Shown: positions 9,087 through 18,210, counted from the first letter of the stretch. The stretch is DNA of 64,000 bases from Mesorhizobium kowhaii (GCF_003253745.1 NZ_MZXV01000037.1:1-64000); one strand, 5' to 3'. A program made the numbers and translations. The notes: generated by a model from the letters alone, not told the origin.

Positions 9087-9770
9087 CGCTGATGCTCACA
9101 GCCTGGCTGCTGCATGTTCGATCTGTTCCAACTTTCTTGCGCCATTCAAATCTGGCATCGCCGCTGCGAGAGGTGCGTGAAGCACTCATATACCGGCTAA
9201 CGGCCTGGTTCGCCCCAAATTAGGCCGCTAGCACACGCCAGGGACATCATCGTCGGCATATTGCGGACGGCGACCGCGCGCGACCTGCCACGACGTTGGA
9301 GCCGGCAGGACTCCGGGTTCACAGCGCCGACCGGCGCGGCCGGGAGCGCCCCATGTTCGCATGGCTCGCCTTATCCAAATTCAGTACGGAGGCGCCACCC
9401 GCCAAGTCCACCGCATGACGCAGATGATCTGAAACGCGCTCTGTTGTTTGCCTGTCGCAGCCCCGCGAAATCCCCGGGATGGGGTTCCGGTACACCGTGG
9501 TCAGGCCTGTCGCCGACCCGAGTCGAGCGCGCCTATGAGATCGACACATCGATATTGCGCCGAACGAACATCACGGTTGGCAGCTTGTGCAGGAGCCCCG
9601 GGCCACCTCACAGGAAGGCTGCGGCGTAAAAATGCGCAGCGCGACTCGGATTTTCCACGCCCCGCTGACGCGTCGAATCCTCAGATCCGAATTGCCCCGG
9701 GCGACCAGCGTCGCCCGCCGCCAGGGAGGCCCGCAACTGCTAAGCAGAGGGGCGAAGTGCACGTGGACGC
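9087..9770. other. Unassigned spacer between nolK and the nodO-like unit
   Basis: About 680 bases. No open frame here resembles a protein family I know and codon use is irregular in all frames. Probably decayed sequence. Confidence 0.5.
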
Positions 9771-9819
9771 ATCCATTCCGTAAATGTGATCCATCAAAGC
9801 AAACGATTACTCTGATGAC
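9771..9819 (+). promoter_or_regulatory. Degenerate nod box upstream of the nodO-like gene
   Basis: ATCCATTCCGTAAATG in the left half and ATCAAAGCAAACGATTACTC in the right half fit the nod-box frame with several mismatches (GTAAATG for GTGGATG, ATTACTC for ATTTTAC). The RTX gene starts 64 bases downstream. A second copy of this promoter region, with a better right half, is at 43964-44012, where part of the downstream leader (AATATGAAGGC and GGCGTGGTGG) is also conserved. Confidence 0.7.
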
Positions 9820-9882
9820 CCGATAACGAATATGAAGGCGCGCCAGCTGGCGTGGTGGGCTGCATCATAAGGAGTTTTTGCG

Positions 9883-10695
9883 ATGGTAAAGATTATCGAG
9901 GGTGGCCCGCGTTCCGAAACGCTCCTCGGCACCGAGCTTGAGGATTGGATCGGGGGTTACCAGGGCAATGACTGGCTTGACGGTCGTAGCGGCAACGACG
10001 AACTCTCGGCTGGCGAGGGCAGTGACCAAGCAATCGGCGGCGAGGGCAACGACCGCATTTTCGGGGACGGTGGCATGGACCATCTCTCCGGCGACAACGG
10101 CCGCTACAAACCGCGCATCGTCGGTGAGGATAATGACAAGCTCAACGGCGGTCCCGGCGAGGATGTCCTCTACGTGGGGGACGGCGAGGACTCGCTGATC
10201 GGGGGCGCCGACAATGACACGTTCCTGTTCCAGTTCCACAATCCGATGCCTGGGGTCGACCCGAGTGTCGGGTCGAAGCCGGACATTACCACTATCATCG
10301 ATTTCGACCGGACGGAGGATAAGTTCGCCTTCGATGCGGTGGGCCTCGACAACGACGGTTTTGGGGCGAACTTCATCAATAACGCCAGCGTACAGTCTGG
10401 CTCCCCGGTGAGCAGCTTCTACAGCGGTGCGGCCTCGGGTGCGAACGGCGAGCACGTCGTGGTGATCACTGACGAACCTTTCACCTCTGCCTCTGCCGCC
10501 GCGAGTGCGATCTCCGGCGAGGCCCCCGGCGACATCATCGTCTACCACTACAACGACGGCATGAACAGAATGGCGAATTTGGCCTATGTCACCTCCGAGA
10601 ACCACGCGCAGGAGTTCGTTCACCTGAGCGGTATACACAGCTTGGCCGACCTGGCCGGCATGGGCCTGACCGCGTCGGACTTCAGCTTCGTTTGA
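9883..10695 (+). CDS. NodO-like secreted RTX calcium-binding protein
   Basis: A 270-aa acidic protein without an N-terminal signal peptide. Residues about 15-115 contain roughly eight glycine/aspartate nonapeptides of the RTX type (GGYQGNDWL, GRSGNDELS, GGEGNDRIF, GPGEDVLY, GGADNDTFLF), which bind Ca2+ and fold outside the cell. The C-terminus ends in ASDFSFV, the aspartate plus hydrophobic tail expected of type I secretion signals. Size and organisation fit NodO of Rhizobium leguminosarum, a type I-secreted nodulation protein that forms cation channels. A clear AAGGAG site precedes the ATG, a nod-box-like promoter lies upstream, and a type I exporter follows. Function by analogy only; sequence outside the repeats is not obviously NodO. 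Confidence 0.75.
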   Translation: MVKIIEGGPRSETLLGTELEDWIGGYQGNDWLDGRSGNDELSAGEGSDQAIGGEGNDRIFGDGGMDHLSGDNGRYKPRIVGEDNDKLNGGPGEDVLYVGDGEDSLIGGADNDTFLFQFHNPMPGVDPSVGSKPDITTIIDFDRTEDKFAFDAVGLDNDGFGANFINNASVQSGSPVSSFYSGAASGANGEHVVVITDEPFTSASAAASAISGEAPGDIIVYHYNDGMNRMANLAYVTSENHAQEFVHLSGIHSLADLAGMGLTASDFSFV

Positions 10696-10722
10696 TCCGG
10701 AAAACCCGTACGGAACCCGCGC

Positions 10723-10750
10723 CCCGCCACCCCCGGCGGGCGCTTTCCTT
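10723..10750 (+). terminator. Rho-independent terminator after the nodO-like gene
   Basis: Six-base GC stem CCCGCC (10723-10728) and GGCGGG (10735-10740) around a six-base loop, followed by the pyrimidine-rich run CGCTTTCCTTTTC. It would separate the RTX gene from the exporter genes, which may be read through at lower level. Confidence 0.65.
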
Positions 10751-10755
10751 TTCAG

Positions 10756-10975
10756 CTACTTGCGGCTGGCCATGGCGCCCGGGAGCAGGCGCAGCGTGTT
10801 CAGCTTTATGAAGCTCTGTGCGTCGCGTGGTCGTAGACCGAATCCTTCTCGAAGGTGACATGGTCGATGCGGCAAGGCTGCTCGCGATGATGACGTTGCG
10901 CCTAGAAAGCTTCAGCCGGACGGTGTTGTTGATCCGCTCCATCAAATGCCGGGACTGAACATATTCAAGTGCGAA
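10756..10975 (-). pseudogene. argG (argininosuccinate synthase) 3' remnant
   Basis: On the minus strand a frame ending at the TAG at 10756-10758 reads DAQSFIKLNTLRL, the conserved C-terminal signature of argininosuccinate synthase, preceded after a one-base frameshift by HVTFEKDSVYD and by NNTVRLKL. No upstream catalytic part is present. A dead fragment, probably carried in with a mobile piece between the RTX gene and its exporter. Confidence 0.55.
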
Positions 10976-11038
10976 GCGCTGATCCTGGATCAGCGAGCGG
11001 TGCGGTCGGTGTCGTAGGCCCTCCGCAAGCACTATGCG

Positions 11039-12895
11039 GTGCTGGATCGCCAGATCCTCCCGAACGCTTTTTTAACGGAGGCCTCCCTGAGTAACTATCG
11101 CTTGAAGGTTTCAGCTTCCAAAAAGCAATTCCCTTTGAAACCTTTCCCTCTGACTTCCACTATTTGGGGAATTTTATTGATCAGTGGCGTGGTCAACGTG
11201 CTTGGGCTGATCTCGCCGCTGTTCATGCTGCAGGTCTACGACCGCGTTCTGGCAAGTGGCAGCGTACCGACGCTGGTGGGGCTCGTCGTGCTTGCCGGGG
11301 GACTTTATGCGTTCCAATGCCTGCTCGACATTCTGCGTGCCCGCGTGCTGCTGCGGATCGGCGAGCGTTTCGATGGACAGTTTTCCGGACGCGTTCACGA
11401 TGCTATCGTTCGCCTTCCGCTTTCAACGCGCATGCCGGGCGACGGCTTGCAGCCGCTTCGCGATCTCGACAACGTTCGCGGGTTCCTTGGTGGAAACGGT
11501 CCGACGGCGTTCTTCGATCTGCCATGGATGCTGTTTTATCTTAGCATTTGCTTCCTCTTTCATTTCTGGATCGGCATGACGGCCCTTGTCGGGGCGATCG
11601 TCCTCATATCTCTGACACTTCTTACCAACGGTCTCTCGCAACGGCCGATACGCGACACCGTTGCCCACAACATGGTCCGCAATGGTCTACTGGAAGCAGC
11701 ACGCCGCAATGCCGAAGTCGTGCAAGCTCTCGGTCTCGGAAAGCGGATCGCTGCCCGGTGGCACAAGGCCAATGCCAAGTACTTGGCCGCCAATCGGAAA
11801 GCCGGGGACGTGGCAGGTGGGCTCGGTGGCATTTCAAAGTCGCTGCGCGTGATGCTGCAATCGGCCATTCTTGCCATCGGCGCTTACCTTGTCATTAGGC
11901 AGGAGGCTACGGCCGGGGTCATGATTGCCAGCTCGATCATGATGGGGCGTGCGCTGGCTCCGGTCGATCTGGCCATTTCAAGCTGGAAACCCTTCCTCAT
12001 GGCGCGCCAGAGTTGGGCGCGGCTGGAGGACCTCCTGGCAAAGATTTCTGAAACCGCTCCTGTTATGCCAATGCCTGCACCTGAACGCGAACTGCGCGTC
12101 GAAGGCGTGACAATCGTACCGCCCGGCGAAAGGAAGCCGACCGTGACCGGCCTTGCGTTTGCCGTTCAGGCGGGAACCGCACTCGGGGTCATCGGTGCAT
12201 CGGGTTCCGGCAAGTCGACACTCTCGCGCGCCATCGTCGGCGCATGGGCGCCGGCCGCCGGAAAGGTTCGCATCGACAGCGCAAGCCTAGATCAATGGGA
12301 CCGGGAAGCACTAGGCCGTCATGTCGGCTATCTGCCGCAAGGCGTTGAACTGTTCGACGGCACCATTGCCGAAAACATCGCTCGTTTTGAAGATAATCCT
12401 GACCCTGAGGCTATTGTCGCCGCGGCGAAGGCAGCGGGCACGCACGAACTGATCCTCCGATTTGAGCACGGTTACGAAACTCCGATCGGTGAGGCCGGAT
12501 CGGCACTTTCCGCCGGGCAGCGTCAGCGTATCGGTCTTGCCCGTGCTCTCTATCGCGACCCGTTCCTTGTTGTGCTTGATGAACCCAATGCCAATCTTGA
12601 TGCGGAAGGCGAGGCCGCCGTCGTTGAGGCGATCGCCTCCGTCCGCGAGCGTAGGGGCGTTGCGGTTGTCGTCGCCCATCGGCCGAGCGCCATCCGCGCC
12701 GTGGATTACGTGTTGATGATGGAAGGTGGGCGGCAGAGAGCCTTCGGTCCGCGTGATGAAGTGCTTCCCAAGGTCCTGAAAGCTGCAGCGATGGCACCAG
12801 GCGCTGGCGTCAAGGCCACCGGGTCTACGCAGGATAACGTGCGAGAGTGCGCTGACATGGAGGATCCCGATGTCCGGCATCGATCAGAACAATGA
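11039..12895 (+). CDS. Type I secretion ABC permease/ATPase (PrtD/HlyB class)
   Basis: 618 aa. Residues about 35-330 are an ABC transmembrane domain with hydrophobic segments near 42-62, 78-98, 155-200 and 270-300; residues about 350-585 are the ATPase with Walker A GASGSGKST (386-394), signature LSAGQRQRIG and Walker B VVLDEPNANLD. It lacks a peptidase C39 domain, as in the PrtD class that exports RTX proteins. It overlaps the adaptor gene by 26 bases, so the two are translationally linked. The obvious cargo is the NodO-like protein upstream. The ATG at 11039 is the longest start; homology begins around residue 25, so a start near 11102 (TTG) is possible. Confidence 0.87.
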   Translation: MLDRQILPNAFLTEASLSNYRLKVSASKKQFPLKPFPLTSTIWGILLISGVVNVLGLISPLFMLQVYDRVLASGSVPTLVGLVVLAGGLYAFQCLLDILRARVLLRIGERFDGQFSGRVHDAIVRLPLSTRMPGDGLQPLRDLDNVRGFLGGNGPTAFFDLPWMLFYLSICFLFHFWIGMTALVGAIVLISLTLLTNGLSQRPIRDTVAHNMVRNGLLEAARRNAEVVQALGLGKRIAARWHKANAKYLAANRKAGDVAGGLGGISKSLRVMLQSAILAIGAYLVIRQEATAGVMIASSIMMGRALAPVDLAISSWKPFLMARQSWARLEDLLAKISETAPVMPMPAPERELRVEGVTIVPPGERKPTVTGLAFAVQAGTALGVIGASGSGKSTLSRAIVGAWAPAAGKVRIDSASLDQWDREALGRHVGYLPQGVELFDGTIAENIARFEDNPDPEAIVAAAKAAGTHELILRFEHGYETPIGEAGSALSAGQRQRIGLARALYRDPFLVVLDEPNANLDAEGEAAVVEAIASVRERRGVAVVVAHRPSAIRAVDYVLMMEGGRQRAFGPRDEVLPKVLKAAAMAPGAGVKATGSTQDNVRECADMEDPDVRHRSEQ

Positions 12896-14183
12896 CGTTT
12901 CCAGTTCCATTCGCAGCCACCTGTTGGTGGGCCTTCTGGCGAGCGTGATCTTTGTGGGAGGAGCCGGAGCCTGGGCAGCCGTCACGAATCTCTCCGGTGC
13001 GGTTGTCGCGTCCGGACACTTTGTCGTCGATTCCTATGTGAAAAAGGTGCAGCACCCAACCGGCGGGGTTGTGGGAGAAATCCTGGCGGGCGAAGGCGAT
13101 AAGGTAAAAGCCGGCGACATCGTCATGCGGCTCGATGCCACCCAGACGCGCGCCAATCTCGCCATCGTCACCAAGCGGCTCGATGAGCTGGCCGCCCGGC
13201 TGGCACGGCTCGAAGCTGAGCGTGACGATCTGGCGGAGATCGCCTTCCCGGACTGGCTGCTTGCCCGCAGAAATGTTCCGGACGTAGCTTCGGCAATACA
13301 TAGTGAGACGCGGCTGTTCGAATTCCGCAGACAATCCCGCGAAGGAAGGCGGGCCCAGCTAGCGGAGCGCATTACCCAATATGAGCACGAGATGGAGGGA
13401 CTCAAGGCGCAGGAGATTGCCTATGAGAAAGGCATCGAGATTCTCCAAAAGGAAATTGCTGCCCTGAGTGGGTTGCGCGAACAAGGAATTGTCTCGGACC
13501 AACGCTTGAACAGCCTGAAGACGCAGGTTGTCACTTTCGGCGGCGAACGCGGTGAGAAGATCGCCAACCAGGCACAGTCGGCAGGCCGCATCACCGAAAC
13601 GCGCCTGCAGATCCTGCAGATCAATCAGGATCTCAAGACGGAAGTCGGCCAGGAGCTCAGGGAGGTTCAGGCGCAAGTAGGAGAATATGTCGAGCGCAAG
13701 GTGGCGGCTAAAGACGAACTGCGACGTATCGATATTGTCGCGCCGCAATCCGGCATCGTTCAACAACTCGCCGTTCATACGGTCGGCGGAGTGATCACGC
13801 CCGCCGATCCGATTATGCTAATTGTGCCAGAAGCTGACGATCTCGCGCTGGAATTGCGCATCACCCCGAAGGACATCGATCAAATCCAGCTTGGTCACAA
13901 GGCCGTGCTGCGGATGTCAGCCTTCAATCTGAGAACCACGCCCGAATTGAACGGATATGTCAGCCGGGTCGCAGCCGATCTGGCGACGGACGAAAAAACC
14001 GGCATGTCCTATTTCCTGGTGCGCATATCGGTCCCGCATGCGGAACTGACGAAGCTCAAGGACCTGACGCTTGTGCCTGGCATGCCGGCCGAAGCAATGG
14101 TCCAGACGGGTGAGCGTACGGCGCTTTCCTATCTTGTGAAGCCGCTATCCGACCAAATCAGTCGGGCATTCCGCGAGGAATAG
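12870..14183 (+). CDS. HlyD/PrtE-family type I secretion adaptor
   Basis: A 437-aa membrane fusion protein. One N-terminal membrane segment (about 17-38), then the lipoyl/barrel half-motif VKKVQHPTGGVVGEILAGEGDKVKAGD, a long coiled coil (about 95-290), the second half-motif IVAPQSGIVQQLAVHTVGGVITPAD and a C-terminal beta domain. It would bridge the ABC protein at 11039-12895 to an outer-membrane TolC-like channel, which is not encoded nearby. Start ATG 12870 follows a GGAGG site within the end of the ABC gene. Confidence 0.88.
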   Translation: MSGIDQNNDVSSSIRSHLLVGLLASVIFVGGAGAWAAVTNLSGAVVASGHFVVDSYVKKVQHPTGGVVGEILAGEGDKVKAGDIVMRLDATQTRANLAIVTKRLDELAARLARLEAERDDLAEIAFPDWLLARRNVPDVASAIHSETRLFEFRRQSREGRRAQLAERITQYEHEMEGLKAQEIAYEKGIEILQKEIAALSGLREQGIVSDQRLNSLKTQVVTFGGERGEKIANQAQSAGRITETRLQILQINQDLKTEVGQELREVQAQVGEYVERKVAAKDELRRIDIVAPQSGIVQQLAVHTVGGVITPADPIMLIVPEADDLALELRITPKDIDQIQLGHKAVLRMSAFNLRTTPELNGYVSRVAADLATDEKTGMSYFLVRISVPHAELTKLKDLTLVPGMPAEAMVQTGERTALSYLVKPLSDQISRAFREE

Positions 14184-15051
14184 AATATTAGACCTTTTTG
14201 CTGCTGACGTCTTATTTTGCGATAAGTGGAATGTAAGGCTAAGGCAGGGAATTCCGTAATGCTGTCCCTGCACTTCAGCGGCAAAGGGAGGTTCTCTCAA
14301 TCCGTTTCTTCTCGTATAGTCTATAAACCTCCTCGTTCGCTCGCTCTGCGACTTCGGCGACAGGTATAGAGAGCGCTCTCGCAACGTTGAAATACCAGTG
14401 ATGTTGTCCGTTGAATGATGACGCTTCAAATCAGACGGATCTCGACGCCCGTACGTAGAAACGCCCAGCAACTTTGCCGCAAGCGAATAGTCGCTGATCC
14501 CGAAGGCATCGCGCCGCGCGCCTGCAATTCCTGGAGCAATGCAGGAAGCGCCAACCGCATCAATGACACTGCAAGAGCCGGAAAGACGTGAGCACCCGTC
14601 GATCGCTTGAACGCCTCGGCGATTGATTTGTCGTTCTGCGTGTTGGCGGTTTACTGCGGATGCGCGATTTCCGGTTGGACATGGCCCAACGGCGAACTGA
14701 GAGATTGGCCGCGAGGTCTCGCGGTCGAGCATTGGCACTTGCTTCAGCGACGACGAAATTCCTTGTTGTGCCGAACCATATAGTGGCCGGAGGCCCATGA
14801 AGCCGGTTGTCGATGGTGCCCTTCCTATCAATCGCCCTTGGGCGCATTTGGCGAAGAACTCCCCGCGGAGCCCTCGGAATGTCACCTCCGCGGAACGGGT
14901 CGAAGTCAGCCTTGCGCTTGCTCACTACACTGGGCCCGGAAGAAATCGTGGGCCTTTGGTTCATCCTCGGAACCGCGATCGGGTCGGCGTAGGCGCAACC
15001 CGCCGAATCGTAGTCCTCTCTCGGTCAATACCAGATGCATCGCAGGCATAT
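14184..15051. other. Unassigned region between the T1SS genes and the noeI-like unit
   Basis: About 870 bases. The longest frames show no family resemblance I can name and appear to be chance frames in decayed DNA. A nod box begins at its right edge. Confidence 0.5.
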
Positions 15052-15100
15052 ATCCAGCCGGTCTATGCGTTCCATCAACACAATCGATTTTACCGATTTT
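15052..15100 (+). promoter_or_regulatory. nod box upstream of the noeI-like gene
   Basis: ATCCAGCCGGTCTATG in the left half and ATCAACACAATCGATTTTAC plus CGATTTT in the right half; the AATCGATTTTACC core is perfect. It points to the methyltransferase starting 242 bases downstream. Confidence 0.85.
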
Positions 15101-15341
15101 AGAGAATAGCGGATAAGGAAAACGTCTGTCGGGAGAACAGGTCAACTGAGAACGTGAGCCGCCACTCGCCGACCACGTCAAATCGTCCGACTTCTTTCGA
15201 AAGGCTTATGGGCCGGCGCGGTCGCCGCAGAACCATTCAACAGCAATCGAAGTTGGGGCGGTGGTGCCAACCCCGGAGTTCGCTTAATATACATCCCCAG
15301 GGGTGTCGCGCGTGCAACTAAGGCATTGAGGACGAAGTTCA

Positions 15342-16076
15342 ATGGAAATACTGCGGTCTTTTAGACAAAACCTGCCAATCTCTATACAGCGGTCTGTGCA
15401 AGAACTGCTGGAGCGCACGCGGGAACCTATGTCTTCGTTAAAAGTGCATCAGCAGATCGTTGAACTCCTCCAAAAACCCAATCCTGTCATCTTGGACATC
15501 GGCTGCAATGACGGAACGGATACGCGACGTTTTCTTAGGCTTTGCCCAAAGGCTCAGCTTTACTGCTTTGAGCCAGACCCTCGAGCGGCTGCTCGCTTTA
15601 AGAAATATATGAATCTGTACCTAGACAAAGTGAGGCTATTTGAGATCGCGATCAGTAGCCGAAATGGCACGATTGATTTCCATCCAAGCAATGCAGATGG
15701 AAGTGCGAAGGAATGGGACCAATCTGGTTCGATACGCCGACCCAAGAATCATCTTATCGAACATGATTGGGTTCGGTTCGATCGCCCTATCTCAGTTGAA
15801 ACTCGAAGGCTTGACGACTGGTGCAGCGAAGCGAATCTGAACAAGATCGATTTCATCTGGATGGATGTGCAGGGAGCCGAGTCAGATGTCATCTCTGGCG
15901 GCGGACAGACCTTGAGCAACACACGCTTTATCTACACGGAATACAGCGACCATGAGCTCTATGAAGGCCAGCTGTCCCTGCAAGCTATTCTTGATCTTTT
16001 GCCTTCGTTCGAATTGGTGACCTGCTATGCCCGCGGGGCGGAAGGTGATGTATTGCTTAGGAATACGAGCCTCTAG
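15342..16076 (+). CDS. noeI: FkbM-family methyltransferase, NoeI-like
   Basis: A 244-aa SAM-dependent methyltransferase of the Methyltransf_21/FkbM family. Motif I is LDIGCNDGTDT (about 51-61), followed by CFEPDP and by IDFIWMDVQGAE, which is diagnostic for the family. Length and position behind a nod box fit NoeI, the enzyme reported to 2-O-methylate the fucose of NGR234-type Nod factors. With nodZ, noeL and nolK in the same window this is the natural role. The ATG at 15342 is preceded by GAGGA. The gene symbol is assigned from family, size and promoter, not from alignment; another FkbM methyltransferase cannot be excluded. Confidence 0.72.
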   Translation: MEILRSFRQNLPISIQRSVQELLERTREPMSSLKVHQQIVELLQKPNPVILDIGCNDGTDTRRFLRLCPKAQLYCFEPDPRAAARFKKYMNLYLDKVRLFEIAISSRNGTIDFHPSNADGSAKEWDQSGSIRRPKNHLIEHDWVRFDRPISVETRRLDDWCSEANLNKIDFIWMDVQGAESDVISGGGQTLSNTRFIYTEYSDHELYEGQLSLQAILDLLPSFELVTCYARGAEGDVLLRNTSL

Positions 16077-16382
16077 AACAGGCCCGTTCTGCTTCTGTCC
16101 TGCTGCAGCCTTCATCCTCTATTAGAGATCCACTAGCCGCTGGATTAGGCTGTGAGGATCGTACCGTGAGCGGTCGCAGCATGCTTGATTGGACGGAGGC
16201 CTGGCTGCCCTTGCATAGGGGAAATGTACGCCCCAGAATAATGCGATGCGCCGATGGATCCGAAGGCTTGTTCGGTCACGATGATTTCGGAGAAGGCTCC
16301 GGAGCCTTCGCCGCAGCGGAGGCGGACATCATTCCTAGGATGCCACCGCCGATGATCAGTACCAACGGGGGCGTCCACACAT
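16077..16382. other. Spacer with a perfect palindrome
   Basis: No gene recognised. A perfect 18-base palindrome GAAGGCTCCGGAGCCTTC lies at 16292-16309. The right part resembles the flank of an IS110-type element: GGGGGCGTCCACA at about 16368-16380 is the complement of GTGGACGCCCCCGT seen at the left end of the IS110 element near 49529. Confidence 0.35.
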
Positions 16383-16611
16383 GTCCATGACGACTACGTC
16401 GCCCTGCGACAATGTCGGGACCAGCACCTGCTCGACATAGGCCAGGAACACGTTGCCGTTCATGGCGCCGTCGTAGACGAAGGGCGCAGTCAGCCGCAGC
16501 GCTCCGGTGAAGGTCGTGGTCTTCCAGTGGCCATGCGGCACGCCGGCCCGGCAGCGCTCGCCGCGCGGCGCTCTTCCACGCCGGCGGGTCATCTTTGTGG
16601 AGAGGCCGGGG
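16383..16611 (-). pseudogene. IS630-family transposase fragment (3' exon of intron)
   Basis: Minus-strand frame beginning GLSTKMTRRRGRAPRGERC and continuing GVPHGHWKTTTFTGALRL, GAMNGNVFLAYVEQVL and GDVVVMD, typical of the DDE part of IS630-type transposases. The frame breaks off soon after VVVMD. In the family GLSTKM follows an aspartate-glutamate-threonine; that sequence is replaced by the 3' end of a group II intron at this point. Confidence 0.7.
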
Positions 16612-17155
16612 TGAGTAGGCCGGAGGAATTTCACCTGCCGGCCTCTCGCAGAACGGTGCGTGAACCTCTCGATTCACACCGCTCCCATCAGGCGAACGTA
16701 TTCGTTCCGAACACCTTCCAATGCACGAACAGTCCGGGATCCTGAGCTTCCGGTTGACGTAGTCAGCCAGAGTGGACAGGGCAGAACGGCTGAACCGGCC
16801 GTAATAGGCTATCCATCCCCGAAGGAGCGGATTGAGCTGTTGGGCGATTTCAGCCAGCGTCCCCGGCGTCTGCCGCGGTATGTTCAAGCTTTTGATCGTC
16901 GCTCGCATCGATTTCAGTGCCGTGGGGCTGGCCGCAGGCGTCTAGCCACAGAAGAACTCGTCTCGCTGTGTCTTCGCCACCCGTCGCGGCCGGAATTGAT
17001 ACCCGAGGAAGTCGAACACGACATTCGGGTATTTGCCCCTGCGCCTTTGGTCCTTGCAATAGACGATCCTGGTCTTTGTCGGATGTATTTGAAGCCCGCA
17101 TGCTGCCAGTCGAGCACCAAGCTCCGCCTTGAAGGCTTCGGCTTGCTGATGCGCA
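16612..17155 (-). mobile_element. Group II intron, 3' part (RT/maturase C-terminus plus domains V-VI)
   Basis: Reading leftwards on the minus strand: from about 17150 to 16740 the reverse transcriptase/maturase C-terminal part (AFKAELGARLAACGLQIHP, TKTRIVYCKD, VVFDFLGYQF, then ATIKSLNIPRQTPGTLAE and LNPLLRGWIAYYGRFSRSAL). An in-frame TAG at 16942-16944 interrupts it after FFCG. Then comes the ribozyme domain V hairpin (16651-16684) and a domain VI-like hairpin ending CCTACTCAC near 16612. The 5' part is missing: at about 17155 the sequence switches to a piece of the thioredoxin-like duplicated gene. Truncated and immobile. Confidence 0.75.
16651..16684 (-). ncRNA. Group II intron domain V
   Basis: A 34-base hairpin on the minus strand, starting GAGCGGTGTGAA and ending TTCACGCACCGTTC around a CGAGAG terminal part with the expected asymmetric bulge. 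This is the length and layout of group II intron domain V. Confidence 0.75.
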
Positions 17156-17558
17156 TCTGTTGCTTCACAGAATGCGCGACATGCAGGCCGGCTTGCCCGT
17201 AATGCGCCAATTCGTTTGCGACGCGATCGACAGAGAGTCCGAGCACTGGATATATTATGGGCTATTCCTACTCTTCGCGCCGTGCTTTGATTATTCCGGC
17301 TTTCCGTCTGCTGAGCGCTTTGCGATGGGCGAAGAGCTGTCCAAACACATCGTGGCACTCCCGCAAGGGGACGGCTCTAAGTTCATGTCTTATCCGAGGG
17401 TCGCTCAGTACTATCATGAGAGCGGCAACAAAGATCGCGCGATCGAGTTGGTCGAGCAGGCACTGAAAGCGCTGGAGGGTCCTGAGCCTATCTCGAACGA
17501 CCTGAAACAGCACCTTCTACCAGAGTTGCTGCAGGCTCTGGCCAACTACAAGGGGTGA
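17155..17558 (+). pseudogene. Duplicated 3' part of the thioredoxin/TPR-like gene
   Basis: Reads HRMRDMQAGLPVMRQFV, YYHESGNKDRAIELVEQAL and LQALANYKG. It is a diverged copy of the last third of the gene at 25776-26956 (HRMHDMQAGLPVMRQFV and so on). The copy starts abruptly at the group II intron junction, so it lacks the thioredoxin domain and any proper start. An extra G before the stop ends it at the position where the other copy reads on. Confidence 0.75.
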
Positions 17559-17595
17559 GAAGGTTTGTCACGACGCTATCTGTGTGGCTCCAAAC
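17155..17595 (+). repeat. Long imperfect repeat A, copy 1
   Basis: Pairs with 26483-26925. Starts at TGTTGCTTCACAGAATG and ends after TGTGTGGCTCCAAACAA, corresponding to TGTGCGGCTCCGCGAAA in copy 2. Roughly four fifths identical by eye, with small indels. Confidence 0.7.
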
Positions 17596-18194
17596 AAGGG
17601 CTGATTCGACAGCTGGTATACCGTTTGGGCGGACAGCTTTTGATGCGAATGGCGCAAACCCGCGCCCGGCTTGCTAATTCGCCTCGGCCGCTCTTTTGGA
17701 CCTCGGTCCGAAGGACGACGGTGCTACGATGCCCGCCTTTGGCTAGGCAGGCTATGAGCTGAGCTACGGGTTTGCCCGCGAACCGTTCGCCAGTCTGGCG
17801 CAGGTGCCTCTCAACACCTCCACCACACTGAGGTTTCATGCCGCTAGCGAATTCGATCTTGGCGGCATGGCCATCAAGCACGTGGGATGGCTTGGCTGGC
17901 GGCATGCCTGCGATCTGGTGCTGCAGCCCACGCTTGCCTTCGCCGGCGGTTCGATGGGGCAGCCCCTGTGGCACACTCGATATCAGGACTTCAATGCCCG
18001 AACACCGACGCCACCCTCAATAAACCCATAAATGAGGTGTCGCGCGCTCACGGTTTGGCGGCTTGACCCAGGCAATTCGAACGCCACCCGCGGAGTGTTC
18101 GAGGCGCATCCTATTCCCCGGCGCGACAGCATGCTCAATCCTTTTCCGCACCCGCTAGATATTGCAACACGCCGCGAGCGCTTTGGGTTCGCGT
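17596..18194. other. Unassigned region upstream of the NifA-type promoter
   Basis: About 600 bases without a gene I recognise. A stretch at about 17695-17790 has a faint tRNA look on the minus strand (GTAGCTCAGCTC) but does not fold into a convincing cloverleaf. Confidence 0.4.
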
Positions 18195-18210
18195 TGTCCA
18201 ATGTCCGACA
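18195..18210 (+). promoter_or_regulatory. NifA upstream activator site
   Basis: TGT-N10-ACA (TGTCCAATGTCCGACA), the NifA-binding consensus, placed 61 bases upstream of a -24/-12 RpoN promoter match. Confidence 0.6.

Noticed and set aside
16292..16309. Perfect 18-base palindrome considered as a terminator or operator
   Set aside because: No T-run follows and no adjacent gene uses it; it may be part of an IS end.
17695..17790. tRNA-like sequence on the minus strand (GTAGCTCAGCTCATAGCC)
   Set aside because: It has a D-arm-like block but I could not fit an acceptor stem, anticodon arm and TTC loop, so no tRNA or attachment site is called.
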